Assembly: GCA_036267255.1 (NCBI GenBank) | Contig: DATAWK010000012.1 | Location: 1-54,309, forward strand | Direction of reading: 5' to 3' | Origin: DATAWK01 sp036267255 | GTDB lineage: Bacteria; Acidobacteriota; Terriglobia; Terriglobales; Acidobacteriaceae | Length of the DNA: 54,309 bases | Shown here: positions 16,514 through 25,617 of the stretch, piece by piece | Position numbering within the stretch: position 1 is the stretch's first letter | How the letters are laid out: every line of letters begins with the position of its first letter | The notes under the pieces: generated by a model | Told to the model about the DNA's origin: nothing | Database searches by the model: none | The model's input: only the letters and a program-made list of their open reading frames with translations | Made by a program: the position numbers and the translations under genes

Positions 16514-18895
16514 TTACTGGCAGGCCTCGCAGGCCTCAGGGTTGTCGAGGGAGCAGGAAACGGATGCCGCGATGTTTGCGACCACGGACGAAACCGTCGT
16601 CTTGGCAATTCTTGTTGCCGGACGGGAGCGCAGATAATAGGTGGTTTTCAAGCCACTCTTCCACGCATACATATACATGGAGCTGAGACGGCCAATGTTC
16701 GGCGACTCGGCAAATAAATTGAGCGACTGACTCTGATCGATCCAGGCAGCACGCTCGGCTGCCATGTCAATGATGGAACGCATGGGAACCTCCCATACCG
16801 TGCGATAGATCTGCTTCAGGTCATCGGGCAGATCCGACATGGCCTGCACGGAGCCTTCTGCCATCTTGATACGCGAACGCATTTCTTCATTCCAAAGACC
16901 GCGCTCTTTCAGTTCTGTTACGAGATATTTATTCACCTGCATGAACTCTCCGGAGAGAGTCTCGCGCTTGAACAGGTTGGAAATTTGTGGCTCGATACAC
17001 TCATAGCAACCGGCAATGGAAGCAATCGTAGCTGTGGGTGCAATCGCGATAAGCAGAGAATTACGCAGACCATATTTGCCGATGCGTTCCCGCAACGCAT
17101 CCCAGCGTGCAGCATCCTGCGGTGTAACATCCCACTGATCAAATTGCAGCACACCGTGCGCGGCGCGTGTTTCGGCGAAGGCAGCGTGGGGCCCATCTTT
17201 TTCCGCCAGCGTGCAGGATGCAGAGAGCGCGTGGTAGTACACCTCTTCCTGTATTCTGGCGGCAAGCGAGCGCGCTTCCGGTGCGTCGAAGGGGAGATGC
17301 AGTTGAAAGAAGACGTCCTGCAGGCCCATGATGCCCAGGCCAACCGGACGCCAGCGGCTGTTTGCCGAGGCGGCCTGCTCGGCGGGGTAGTAATTGATGT
17401 CGATCACCCGATCCAGCATGGGGACGGCGATGCGGACCGTCTCGGCCAGTTTTGCGAAATCAAAGGAGCCGTTGGCTACATGGCGTGCAAGATTGATGGA
17501 GCCAAGATTGCAGACAGCCGTCTCCTGCGCTGATGTGACCTCCGTGATCTCTGTGCAAAGGTTGGATAAATGCACGACGTTTCCCGACTGACCTGTCTGG
17601 TTGCACTTTAGATTGCACGCATCCTTGAAAACCATCCACCCATTTCCGGTTTCCGCCAGACTGCGCATCATGCGCGCGTATATGTCGCGAGCACGCGTCT
17701 GCCTGACATATAGCTTCTTCTCTTCAGCCTCGATGTATGCGCGATCAAAGGCTTCACCATATAAATCCGGGAGCTGCGGCACCTCCTTCGGATCAAAGAG
17801 TGACCACACTCCGTCTTCGTCCACACGTCGCATAAAGATATCCGGAATCCAGTTGGCAAAATTCAGATTGTAGGTTCGCCGGGCGGAGTCTCCTGTGTTA
17901 TCGCGCATCTCCAGAAATTGTTCGATGTCCGCATGCCACGGCTCCAGATAGACACAGCAGGCCCCTTTGCGCTTGCCGCCTTGATTGACCGCTGCGACCG
18001 ACGCGTCGAGAGTACGCAGCCACGGCACGATTCCGTTGGAAAGGCCATTGGTGGCCCGGATCAAAGAGCCTTCCGAGCGTACCCGGTGAAAGGCTAGGCC
18101 AATGCCGCCGGAAAACTTCGACAACATCGCGACCTGTTTATAAATGTCGTAGATGGACTCCAGCGAATCCTGCGGCGAGTCGACCAGATAGCAGGACGAC
18201 ATTTGTGCGTGCCTGGTGCCGGAGTTAAACAAGGTCGGCGAGCTGGGTAGATAATCGTGCGCTGCGAGCAACCGATAAAACTCGATTGCCTCTGTCACGG
18301 AACCAGCCAGCCCCGCAGCGACGCGCAGGAAAAAATATTGCGGCGTCTCGATCACCTGCCGCGAAATGGGATGGCGCAAAAGGTAGCGATCATAAACCGT
18401 GCGCAAACCAAAATACTCAAAGCGGTCGGAAAAGCGATCGTCGATGGCGCTGTTGAATTTGCGCGCATTCGCGGCAACAAACTCGGCTGTGCTGTGCGCC
18501 ATCAAGCCCTCCTGGTAGCCATGTTCCATCGACTGCGAAAAGGAGTAGAGGTTCTGTCCCGCAACCTCCTTCGTAATGGTTGCCAGCAGCAGTCGCGCTG
18601 CCAGACGCGAATACTCCGGCTCCTCCGCAATCAGAGAAGCTGCAGTTTGAATGGAAATGGAATCCAGCTCGCGCGTGGTGGCTCCATCAAACAAACCGCC
18701 AATAGTTTTGCTGGCAACGCGGATGGCATCCACATGCGGCAGTCCGGAACAGCAGCGCTGCACGGCACGGACGATTTTGTTCACATCCACCGGCTCCAAT
18801 GCGCCATTGCGTTTGCGCACCTGCATCTGCGGTACTACCTCTACCGCAGGGAAATGAGCATCGATACCAGCGAGTGTTGTCTGCACAACGGACAT
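16514..18895 (-). CDS. nrdA: ribonucleoside-diphosphate reductase class I, alpha subunit
   Basis: The large subunit reduces ribonucleotides for DNA synthesis. From ATG at 18895 (preceded by AGAAGGA) it has 793 residues; the frame is open upstream but that part overlaps the leader RNA. An N-terminal ATP-cone (MQVRKRNGALEPVDVNKIVRA) indicates allosteric control. Catalytic features include SSPTLFNSGT, the barrel Cys in MSSCYLVDSPQDSLESIYD, LSNLCTEI with NLCTE Cys and Glu, and PTATIASIAGCYECIEP. The C-terminus CEACQ provides the redox-shuttling CxxC pair. Confidence 0.96.
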   Translation of the reverse strand: MSVVQTTLAGIDAHFPAVEVVPQMQVRKRNGALEPVDVNKIVRAVQRCCSGLPHVDAIRVASKTIGGLFDGATTRELDSISIQTAASLIAEEPEYSRLAARLLLATITKEVAGQNLYSFSQSMEHGYQEGLMAHSTAEFVAANARKFNSAIDDRFSDRFEYFGLRTVYDRYLLRHPISRQVIETPQYFFLRVAAGLAGSVTEAIEFYRLLAAHDYLPSSPTLFNSGTRHAQMSSCYLVDSPQDSLESIYDIYKQVAMLSKFSGGIGLAFHRVRSEGSLIRATNGLSNGIVPWLRTLDASVAAVNQGGKRKGACCVYLEPWHADIEQFLEMRDNTGDSARRTYNLNFANWIPDIFMRRVDEDGVWSLFDPKEVPQLPDLYGEAFDRAYIEAEEKKLYVRQTRARDIYARMMRSLAETGNGWMVFKDACNLKCNQTGQSGNVVHLSNLCTEITEVTSAQETAVCNLGSINLARHVANGSFDFAKLAETVRIAVPMLDRVIDINYYPAEQAASANSRWRPVGLGIMGLQDVFFQLHLPFDAPEARSLAARIQEEVYYHALSASCTLAEKDGPHAAFAETRAAHGVLQFDQWDVTPQDAARWDALRERIGKYGLRNSLLIAIAPTATIASIAGCYECIEPQISNLFKRETLSGEFMQVNKYLVTELKERGLWNEEMRSRIKMAEGSVQAMSDLPDDLKQIYRTVWEVPMRSIIDMAAERAAWIDQSQSLNLFAESPNIGRLSSMYMYAWKSGLKTTYYLRSRPATRIAKTTVSSVVANIAASVSCSLDNPEACEACQ

Positions 18896-19007
18896 AAAAA
18901 ATCCTTCTGCCTGGCGAATGGAAAAGAAATGGCGGGAAGAGATAAAACTTCCGTCACTCCACCTCCCCCTCGAAGGCGCGTGTATGTTCATGCCTGGATG
19001 GCATGCT

Positions 19008-19178
19008 TCGCGGCAGGTCTTCGGACTTGCAGGCTACCTACTAACCTGAGCTTCCCGATCCAGGGCTGGATCAGTGCTTTTGTTCAGGTGTTCGCTCCTG
19101 CTTACCGCTGCGGGGCAGTTCCGGATTTGCACCGGATTCCCTTTTCAGCCTGACTTTGCCGGTCAGGCACCGTGAAGT
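19008..19178 (-). ncRNA. cobalamin (adenosylcobalamin) riboswitch upstream of nrdA
   Basis: The minus-strand leader contains the conserved pieces in order. GGTGCC comes first, then AAAAGGGAATCCGGTG, AAATCCGGAACTGCCCCGC with AGCGGTAA, and finally the B12 box GCCTGCAAGTC..AGACCTGCC (19012-19034). The spacing fits the cobalamin family. Cobalamin riboswitches bind B12 and usually switch off the downstream gene. A hairpin CATGCC-N5-GGCATG (18989-19005) directly follows and may belong to the expression platform. The exact P1 boundaries are approximate. Confidence 0.93.
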
Positions 19179-19184
19179 AATGCG

Positions 19185-19214
19185 ACTATAGCTCCGGGTA
19201 TCGTGTCAGGTCAA
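19185..19214 (-). promoter_or_regulatory. nrdAB promoter (-35/-10)
   Basis: On the minus strand TTGACC (19209-19214) and TATAGT (19185-19190) are 18 bp apart. A start site about 7 bases later, near 19178, would place the whole cobalamin aptamer at the 5' end of the transcript. Position and sequence support each other. Confidence 0.65.
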
Positions 19215-19229
19215 TACAAGATATTGGGG
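19214..19229 (-). promoter_or_regulatory. candidate NrdR box
   Basis: CCCCAATATCTTGTAT on the minus strand matches the NrdR-box pattern (acaCwAtATaTwGtgt) at about 13 of 16 positions. It abuts the -35 element. A weaker C-A-A..T-T-G relative, CCGCAAAGATTTGCAC, lies 21 bp further upstream, rather than the usual 31-32 bp for a tandem pair. NrdR represses ribonucleotide reductase genes in many bacteria. No nrdR gene is in the window. Confidence 0.45.
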
Positions 19230-19277
19230 TGTCTGTGCAAATCTTTGCGGTGTACGGCAAATTTATAAAAATTTGGA

Positions 19278-20069
19278 GTGGTGGGCAAAGAATTAAAATT
19301 GCCGTCTGTGCCTACTTCCGATGAACTTGACCGTTTATGCGTCGTCCTGGTGGCAACGCGCAACCCTCTCAACATCGGAGCCGTTGCCCGTGCGATGAGC
19401 AACTTCGGCTTTCGCCACCTGCGAGTCGTCAACCCTTATGACGTCGCATTTCAAGAGGCACGCTCTGCCGTCGGCGCGGCAGACTTGCTTGCCAATGCCC
19501 AAGAGTACGCCAGCCTCGCTGCAGCGATCGCGGACTGCACACTCGTCGTTGGAACAACTGCCATTGGTCATCGTCAAATGCAACATCCGCTTAGATTGTT
19601 GGGAGATGCGGCGCCCTTGATTCGCGGCGAACTGAGCGGGGAGATAAATAGAACGAGACGCGTTGCGCTGGTTTTTGGTTCAGAGAAATTTGGACTATCC
19701 AATGAAAGCCTGAGCCATTGCCACTGGATCCTGCATATTCCGACCGACGACGAGAACTTCTCTATGAATTTGGGCCAGGCCGTTGCTGTGTGCCTCTATG
19801 AACTTGTACGTGACTCCAAAGCCGCGCCCGAAATGAAGCCACCCCAACCAGCCAGCGGCGAGGAGTTGGAACGCATGACCACTTCCCTGCTGGCTGCGTT
19901 GCACGCCAGCGGTTACCTGCATTCCCATCCTGCAGATGTCGCCGAAGAACAGGTGCGCCGGCTGATTCTTCGGCTGAACCTCAGCTCGCCGGATGTAGAA
20001 ATATTGCTCGGTATGCTGCGCAAGATTCTATGGAAAATGGGTGCAGACGCGAAACCGGCATCGTTCTAA
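19278..20069 (+). CDS. trmJ: tRNA (cytidine/uridine-2'-O-)-methyltransferase, TrmJ-like SPOUT enzyme
   Basis: The 263-residue protein has the SPOUT knot motifs of TrmJ: LVATRNPLNIGAVARAMSNFGF (motif 1), LVFGSEKFGLSNESL (motif 2) and HIPTDDENFSMNLGQAVAV (motif 3, SAM binding). TrmJ methylates the ribose at position 32 of tRNA. A helical C-terminal extension follows. No ATG fits; GTG at 19278 or the adjacent GTG at 19281 is used, with TTTGGAG just before. It is divergent from nrdA. Confidence 0.87.
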   Translation: MVGKELKLPSVPTSDELDRLCVVLVATRNPLNIGAVARAMSNFGFRHLRVVNPYDVAFQEARSAVGAADLLANAQEYASLAAAIADCTLVVGTTAIGHRQMQHPLRLLGDAAPLIRGELSGEINRTRRVALVFGSEKFGLSNESLSHCHWILHIPTDDENFSMNLGQAVAVCLYELVRDSKAAPEMKPPQPASGEELERMTTSLLAALHASGYLHSHPADVAEEQVRRLILRLNLSSPDVEILLGMLRKILWKMGADAKPASF

Positions 20070-20140
20070 GAGTCCAAATTTTTGCTGAGCATCTATGATT
20101 TTTGTAGCCCGCCATTGCCGTTTTGGCATGTTGCCGGCAC

Positions 20141-20174
20141 TTGACAAACAATACTATACCGTTCAGTATTGTTT
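20141..20174 (+). promoter_or_regulatory. promoter with a TetR-type operator for the ABC exporter operon
   Basis: A consensus -35 TTGACA (20141-20146) overlaps a perfect inverted repeat, AAACAATACT-N9-AGTATTGTTT (20146-20174). A -10 (CAGTAT, 20164-20169, a weak match) would lie inside the repeat. The arrangement is typical of TetR-family repression. The TetR gene at 21735-22400 is the last gene of the same operon, implying feedback control. Confidence 0.75.
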
Positions 20175-20195
20175 CAAGACACCGGGAGGTGCCAT

Positions 20196-20981
20196 GTGAT
20201 TCGGGCAGAAAATCTGACAAAGGCATTCGGCACCTTCACGGCGGTCAAGAGTATTTCTTTCCAGGTGCAGAAAGGTGAAATATTCGCCTTTTTAGGCCCG
20301 AATGGCGCCGGGAAAACAACGACCATCAAGATGCTGACGACGCTTTTGAAGCCAACCAGCGGAAAAATTGAACTCGATGGCCTCGATCCGACCGTGAAGC
20401 ACAATGAAGCACGCCAGCAATTCGGCATTGTTTTCCAGGATCCCAGCCTGGACGCGGAACAAACCGCGTATGAAAATATGGACCTGCACGGAGTGCTGTA
20501 TCACGTTCCGCGCAAGCTACGTGCAGAGCGCACGGAACAATTGCTGAAGCTCTTTGAGCTGTGGGATCGGCGAGATGATTACGTGAAGCAGTTTTCCGGC
20601 GGAATGAAACGTCTGCTGGAAATTGCACGCGGCTTTCTGCACACACCGAAGATTCTCTTTCTCGATGAACCGACTCTCGGCCTCGATCCACAGAGCCGCA
20701 ACCAGCTGTGGACCCATGTAAAACACCTGAATGCAACCGAGCAGACTACGGTATTTCTGACAACTCATTACATGGACGAAGCTGAGCGCGTGGCACATCG
20801 CATTGCCATCATAGACCACGGCGAAGTGGTGGCTCAGGGCACGCCAGAGGAGTTGAAGCAGCAAACCAATAGCGATTCTCTCGAAGGCGCATTCCTTGCG
20901 CTTACAGGGTCTTCCCTGCGCGATGAAAACGCCAGCGCGACGGACCGGATGCGGCAAGTAGCAAAGATGTGGAGGCGATAA
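20196..20981 (+). CDS. ABC transporter ATP-binding protein (DrrA-like)
   Basis: The protein energises export by hydrolysing ATP. It contains Walker A LGPNGAGKTTTIKML, a Q loop in GIVFQDPSLDAEQTA, signature FSGGMKRLLEIARGF (FSGGM variant), Walker B ILFLDEPTLGLDP and the H loop FLTTHYMDEAE. The frame is open from 20169, but GTG at 20196 follows GGGAGGT at the right spacing and gives 261 residues starting VIRAENLTKAFG. Such proteins pair with ABC-2 permeases in daunorubicin-type drug or lipid export. The permease gene follows after 3 bp. Confidence 0.92.
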   Translation: MIRAENLTKAFGTFTAVKSISFQVQKGEIFAFLGPNGAGKTTTIKMLTTLLKPTSGKIELDGLDPTVKHNEARQQFGIVFQDPSLDAEQTAYENMDLHGVLYHVPRKLRAERTEQLLKLFELWDRRDDYVKQFSGGMKRLLEIARGFLHTPKILFLDEPTLGLDPQSRNQLWTHVKHLNATEQTTVFLTTHYMDEAERVAHRIAIIDHGEVVAQGTPEELKQQTNSDSLEGAFLALTGSSLRDENASATDRMRQVAKMWRR

Positions 20982-20984
20982 GCA

Positions 20985-21731
20985 ATGAGCGCAATCTATA
21001 TTCTCTGGCTGCGGGAACTGAAGCGCTACGTGCGTTCCCGTGTGCAGATCATTGTTTCGCTGGGCCAGCCGCTACTATATTTACTGGCGCTGGGCTTCGG
21101 ACTTGGCCCTGTTTTTGCCAAGGCCGGCAATGGAAGCTATCTGCAATTTGTGGCTCCGGGTGTTATCGGCATGACGGTTCTCTTTTCTTCTGTGTTCTCC
21201 GGCATTGCGATGTTGTGGGACCGGCAATTCGGCTTCCTGAAAGAAACGCTGGTGGCTCCTGTTCCGCGATTGCATATCATGATCGGACGCACCATGGGTG
21301 GCGCAACCGTAGCGGTTTTACAGGGAGTGTTGATCCTGGTCGTCTGCCTGATTGCAGGCTTTCGTCCACAACATTGGATAGCAGTGCCGATTGCATTCAT
21401 CTTTGTTGCGATGATCGCGATGGTGTTTGCAGCAATGGGTACAGGCATAGGATCCGTCATCCAGGACATGCAGGGCTTTCAGCTTGTTATGAATTTTCTG
21501 GTCCTACCTATTTTCTTTTTATCGGGCGCTCTTTTCCCACTGACCAACCTGCCCAGGGCGATGACGATTATCACTCACATGGACCCGTTGACGTATGGTG
21601 TGGACGGGTTGCGTGGCGTATTGATCGGCACATGGCATTTTGGTTTTGCATTGGATGTAACAGTGCTCGCTGCGCTAATCGTCTTGTTCCTTAGTACAGG
21701 GGCATATTTGTTCTCGAAGATTGAACTGTAG
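20985..21731 (+). CDS. ABC-2 type transporter permease (DrrB-like)
   Basis: The 248-residue membrane protein has about six hydrophobic segments. Its ABC-2 features include YILWLRELKRYVRSR at the N-terminus, LKETLVAPVPRLHIMIGRTMGG (cytoplasmic coupling region), FLVLPIFFLSGALFPLTNLP and HMDPLTYGVDGLRG. It forms the channel of the exporter with the preceding ATPase. The TetR gene starts 3 bp after its stop. The exported substrate is unknown. Confidence 0.92.
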   Translation: MSAIYILWLRELKRYVRSRVQIIVSLGQPLLYLLALGFGLGPVFAKAGNGSYLQFVAPGVIGMTVLFSSVFSGIAMLWDRQFGFLKETLVAPVPRLHIMIGRTMGGATVAVLQGVLILVVCLIAGFRPQHWIAVPIAFIFVAMIAMVFAAMGTGIGSVIQDMQGFQLVMNFLVLPIFFLSGALFPLTNLPRAMTIITHMDPLTYGVDGLRGVLIGTWHFGFALDVTVLAALIVLFLSTGAYLFSKIEL

Positions 21732-21734
21732 CGT

Positions 21735-22400
21735 ATGTCCAGACCTCGCAGTACCGCGGCTCATAAGAAAGTATTGGAATCTGCCGCTGGATTATTTGCG
21801 GAGCGCGGCATCGACAGCACCAGTATGGATGCCATTGCCGAAGTTTCCGGCGTCAGCAAGGCAACAATCTACAAGCACTGGACCGACAAAGACGAGCTAT
21901 GCCTGGAGGTACTGTCCTATCTGCATGGCCTTCACGAAGAAGCTCCAACCTACGATTCCGGCGACCTGCGTGCCGATTTGATTGCACAACTGCGTTATGA
22001 ACCCGCACCGGAAAAACGCGCCATGCGCGAGCGCATCATGCCGCATTTGATTGCCTACGCGGCTCGCCATCGTGTTTTTGGCGATCAATGGAGGGCGCGC
22101 GTGATGGAGCGCCCACGAACACGGCTGAAACAGATCATTCTGCTCGGCATCCAACGGAACCAATTGTCTGCTGATCTGAACCTTGACGTCAGCCTGGCGA
22201 TGCTGCTGGGGCCTCTGCTGTATCGCCGAATTTTCATCCATGCTTTTGGCGGCAAGCTGCCACAGGACTTTGAAAGCTACATCGTCGATGGTTTTCTGGT
22301 CGCTTATTCCAAGAGCGATGTGAAGAAGACCGTAAAAATCACAAAAAAAGCCAAAGGCAACGCTATATCCAAGGATGATGTGAGACTCAAGGGGAGATGA
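21735..22400 (+). CDS. TetR/AcrR-family transcriptional regulator
   Basis: The 221-residue protein begins SRPRSTAAHKKVLESAAGLFAERGIDSTSMDAIAEVSGVSKATIYKHWTDKDELCLEVL, shown here as consecutive HTH segments: helix 1 about 10-24, recognition helix SKATIYKHW. The remainder is the helical ligand-binding domain typical of TetR proteins. It ends the ABC operon, so it probably senses an exported compound and represses the operon from the inverted repeat at 20146-20174. The C-terminal 30 residues are rich in Lys. Confidence 0.9.
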   Translation: MSRPRSTAAHKKVLESAAGLFAERGIDSTSMDAIAEVSGVSKATIYKHWTDKDELCLEVLSYLHGLHEEAPTYDSGDLRADLIAQLRYEPAPEKRAMRERIMPHLIAYAARHRVFGDQWRARVMERPRTRLKQIILLGIQRNQLSADLNLDVSLAMLLGPLLYRRIFIHAFGGKLPQDFESYIVDGFLVAYSKSDVKKTVKITKKAKGNAISKDDVRLKGR

Positions 22401-22448
22401 TGTGCGGAGATGTTTCTTCTGGAGAAACCGCTATAATTTTCAGCGTTG

Positions 22449-24080
22449 ATGAACTGGGCTCCCGCACGCACGCTGCATCGGCTATTTGATCCGGACCAGG
22501 GTGTGCCTGATCATCAAATTTCCCGCTGGCTTTTTTTGCGGGCGTTGGGACTCATCTATTTTTCTGCCTTCTATTCTCTGATATTCCAGATTCGCGGGCT
22601 GATTGGCCCTCAGGGAATTCTTCCAGCAAACCAGTTTCTTGCCGCTGTTGCGCACGGCCTGGGGCCTGCGCGCTTTTGGTACGCACCAACGCTGCTCTGG
22701 CTTTCCAGCGGATCTCATATGCTGATGGCCCTTTGCTGGGTGGGCATCGTGGCGTCCTTGCTGATTGCCATAAATGTATGGCCTCGCGCCATGCTGATTG
22801 TCTGCCTGATTTGCTTTCTTTCATTCGTCAGCGCAGCGGGAGATTTTTCCGGTTATCAATCGGATGGCATGTTGTTGGAGGCCGGATTCATCGCAATTTT
22901 CTTTGCGCCGGGCGGATTCTTTCCCGGCTGGGGAGAAACACAACTTCCATCCCGCGCGAGTCTTTTTCTTTTGTTATGGGAGTGGTTCCGCATCTACTTC
23001 GAGTCCGGCGTCGTCAAGCTGGCGAGTGGAGACCCCGAGTGGCGCCACCTGACAGCAATGGATCAGTATTATCAGAATGGTCCGTTGCCCACATGGATCG
23101 GCTGGTATATCCAGCACCTGCCACACTGGTTCCATGCATCGACCGTGGTTGCCACATTTGCGCTGGAGCTTGTTCTGGTGTGGATGATGTTTCTGCCTCG
23201 ACGCTGGCGCATCCTATGCTTTTTCATCGTGACAGCATGGCAAATCCCCGTCATCCTTACGGCAAATTACGCGTTTTTGAATTACCTGGTTCTTGTGCTG
23301 GCGTTCTTACTTTTGGATGACCGCTTTCTTGTGCGCTTTGTTCCGGCGCGTTGGCGGCCGGGTCTTCGTCAAAAAGTATCTCCCCTAATTGAGGATACGA
23401 ACGCTTCAGTAGAGGAACCGTCTATATCCAGTCTGCGTGCTGGCTTGCATCGACAGCTGCATGCATTACGCTTTGCAGTCACTGCAGTCGCTTTGAGTTG
23501 GATTTTCTATGCCACGACCTTACCGTTGTTACAAATGTTTTGGCACGACATTCCTTTGCCCAATGCACCTGTCGTCGCATTAGAGCCTTTTCGTATCGCC
23601 AATCAATATGGACTCTTTGCAGTCATGACACCGAACCGGTATGAGATTGAGTTCCAGGGATCCAATGATGGCCATACGTGGGTGGCCTATCCTTTTCGCT
23701 ATAAACCTCAAGACCCCAAAAAGGCACCGGGCATTTATGCCCCGTATCAGCCGCGTTTCGATTGGAATTTGTGGTTTGCTTCGCTCGGTTCGTGGACGCA
23801 GTATCCCATTGTTCCCCGAACTGAAGTGATGTTATTACGCAATGATCCGGATGTGTTGGCTTTATTTGCGGGAAATCCCTTTCCAAGCACGCCTCCACGG
23901 GAAATACGCGCCGTGCTGTGGCAGTACTGGTTTAGCAGCATGAAGGAGAAGCGCGATCAGGGAATCTGGTGGACCCGCCAATTGCTGGGAACGTATGCGC
24001 CTACGCTGGAGCGTGATCCGGATGGAAGAATCCGCATGGTGGAAGCAGCTTCGCCTGCTGGCGCGCAAGACGAACCTTAG
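22449..24080 (+). CDS. lipase maturation factor family membrane protein
   Basis: The product, 543 residues, has many membrane segments in the first 300 residues. It contains the LMF1 family text AGDFSGYQSDGMLLEAGF, LLLWEWFRIYFESGVVKLASGDPEWRHL (split by a short loop) and PRFDWNLWFASLG near residue 440. In vertebrates LMF1 helps lipases fold; the bacterial role is unknown. A TATAAT (22432-22437) lies only about 12 bases before ATG at 22449. No good ribosome-binding site is seen, so a leaderless or very short leader transcript is possible. A TTG at 22446 is also in frame. Confidence 0.85.
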   Translation: MNWAPARTLHRLFDPDQGVPDHQISRWLFLRALGLIYFSAFYSLIFQIRGLIGPQGILPANQFLAAVAHGLGPARFWYAPTLLWLSSGSHMLMALCWVGIVASLLIAINVWPRAMLIVCLICFLSFVSAAGDFSGYQSDGMLLEAGFIAIFFAPGGFFPGWGETQLPSRASLFLLLWEWFRIYFESGVVKLASGDPEWRHLTAMDQYYQNGPLPTWIGWYIQHLPHWFHASTVVATFALELVLVWMMFLPRRWRILCFFIVTAWQIPVILTANYAFLNYLVLVLAFLLLDDRFLVRFVPARWRPGLRQKVSPLIEDTNASVEEPSISSLRAGLHRQLHALRFAVTAVALSWIFYATTLPLLQMFWHDIPLPNAPVVALEPFRIANQYGLFAVMTPNRYEIEFQGSNDGHTWVAYPFRYKPQDPKKAPGIYAPYQPRFDWNLWFASLGSWTQYPIVPRTEVMLLRNDPDVLALFAGNPFPSTPPREIRAVLWQYWFSSMKEKRDQGIWWTRQLLGTYAPTLERDPDGRIRMVEAASPAGAQDEP

Positions 24081-24139
24081 AGTGGTCCGGCGGAACGATG
24101 CCACCGGACTAGGGCCTGTTAACCCTAAAGTCGGAGTCT

Positions 24140-25585
24140 ATGTCTCAGCCATCCCGCGAACTCCGGCACAACAAGGCTTGCGTGATTGGCGCAGGCCCCA
24201 ACGGTCTGGCTGCAGCCATCGTGCTCGCGCAAGCCGGAGTGGATGTTGAAGTATTTGAAGCTGAACCGCAGTCGGGCGGTGCGGCGCGCACGATGGAATT
24301 GACTCTTCCCGGATTTCGCCATGACTTCGGTTCGGCAGTTCATCCGATGGCCGCAGGATCTCCGTTCTTTTCCTCGCTGCCATTAAAAGATTACGGATTG
24401 GAGTGGATCCACTCCCCCGCCCCGCTGGCGCACCCTTTCGATGATGGGAAAGCGATCATTCTGGAACGAAATCTTGACGACGCAATAGCAGCATTCGGTA
24501 GCGATGGGCCCGCGTGGCGGAGAGTGATGGAGCCATTGGCCTCGCACTGGGGAGAACTTGCCGGTGACATTCTACGTCCCATGTTCGCTCTGCCGCAGCA
24601 TCCGTTTCTGCTGGCAAGATTTGGCCTGAAGGCCTTTCTACCTGCGACCTTCCTTGCGCGTCAGGAATTTCGTAACGAACGTACGCGAGCCTTGTTTGCA
24701 GGGCTGGCAGCACATTCCTTTCTGGATCTAAACCGGCCACTCAGCGCATCCTTTGGCATGGTTCTGGGAGCGACTGCACATGCCATCGGATGGCCTATTC
24801 CTCGCGGTGGCGCACAGTCCATTGCGAACGCATTGTCAGGATATCTCACTGATTTAGGTGGACAAATTACAACCTCAACTCGAATCGAGAATTTACAGGA
24901 GCTTCCAAAATGTGACGTTGTACTGTGCGATGTGACACCGCGACAATTGCTGCATTTATCTCAAAAGAAATTGTCAAAGAGTTATCGAAATCGATTGGCA
25001 GAGTATCGATACGGCCCAGGCATTTTCAAAGTGGATTACGCGTTAGCAAGCCCGATTCCGTGGCAGGCGCGGGAATGCCTGCATGCCGCCACGGTGCATG
25101 TAGGCGGAAGCATGGCCGAGATCGTAGCGTCGGAAGCGGCGATGTCCAAAGGGAAATATTCCGAGCGACCTTTTGTTCTGGTTGCACAACCAACGGTATT
25201 CGATCCCTCCCGCGCGCCGGAAGGCAAACACATTGCATGGGCCTATTGCCACATTCCAAATGGCTCAAAGATAGACGTTCTCGCCTCGCTGGAAAATCAG
25301 ATTGAGCGCTTCGCACCTGGATTTCGCGATTGCGTACTGGCGCGTCGCATCTTTTCGCCAGCCGATCTTGAAGCAATGGATGCGAATCTGATCGGTGGAG
25401 ATATTAGTGGAGGGGCTGTCGATCTGCGGCAATTTTTCTTTCGTCCCACGTGGAGTCAATATAAGACTTCTGCCAAAGGCATCTACCTCTGTTCCTCTTC
25501 AACTCCACCCGGAGGTGGCGTTCACGGCATGTGTGGGTATCACGCGGCGAAACTTGCCCTTCGGCAGTTCGGCAGGTTTGCATAG
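24140..25585 (+). CDS. FAD-dependent oxidoreductase, phytoene-desaturase/PYROXD2-like
   Basis: The 481-residue flavoprotein has the dinucleotide fold ACVIGAGPNGLAAAIVLAQAG, then EAEPQSGGAARTMELTLPGFRHDFGSAVHPM as the second conserved stretch (residues about 35-65). Its C-terminal FAD motif is YLCSSSTPPGGGVHGMCGYHAAKLA. This organisation matches CrtI-like and pyridine-nucleotide-disulphide-oxidoreductase-domain-2 proteins. The substrate is unknown; no carotenoid genes are near. It begins 59 bp after the lipase maturation factor gene and converges on gmhA. Confidence 0.85.
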   Translation: MSQPSRELRHNKACVIGAGPNGLAAAIVLAQAGVDVEVFEAEPQSGGAARTMELTLPGFRHDFGSAVHPMAAGSPFFSSLPLKDYGLEWIHSPAPLAHPFDDGKAIILERNLDDAIAAFGSDGPAWRRVMEPLASHWGELAGDILRPMFALPQHPFLLARFGLKAFLPATFLARQEFRNERTRALFAGLAAHSFLDLNRPLSASFGMVLGATAHAIGWPIPRGGAQSIANALSGYLTDLGGQITTSTRIENLQELPKCDVVLCDVTPRQLLHLSQKKLSKSYRNRLAEYRYGPGIFKVDYALASPIPWQARECLHAATVHVGGSMAEIVASEAAMSKGKYSERPFVLVAQPTVFDPSRAPEGKHIAWAYCHIPNGSKIDVLASLENQIERFAPGFRDCVLARRIFSPADLEAMDANLIGGDISGGAVDLRQFFFRPTWSQYKTSAKGIYLCSSSTPPGGGVHGMCGYHAAKLALRQFGRFA

Positions 25586-25617
25586 GTTTCTACCTGGAAT
25601 GCTTATCGAGAAACGGT

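Noticed and set aside
18896..18991. Extended nrdA start
   Set aside because: The extra residues overlap the leader and the hairpin after the cobalamin aptamer. ATG at 18895 has a good ribosome-binding site.
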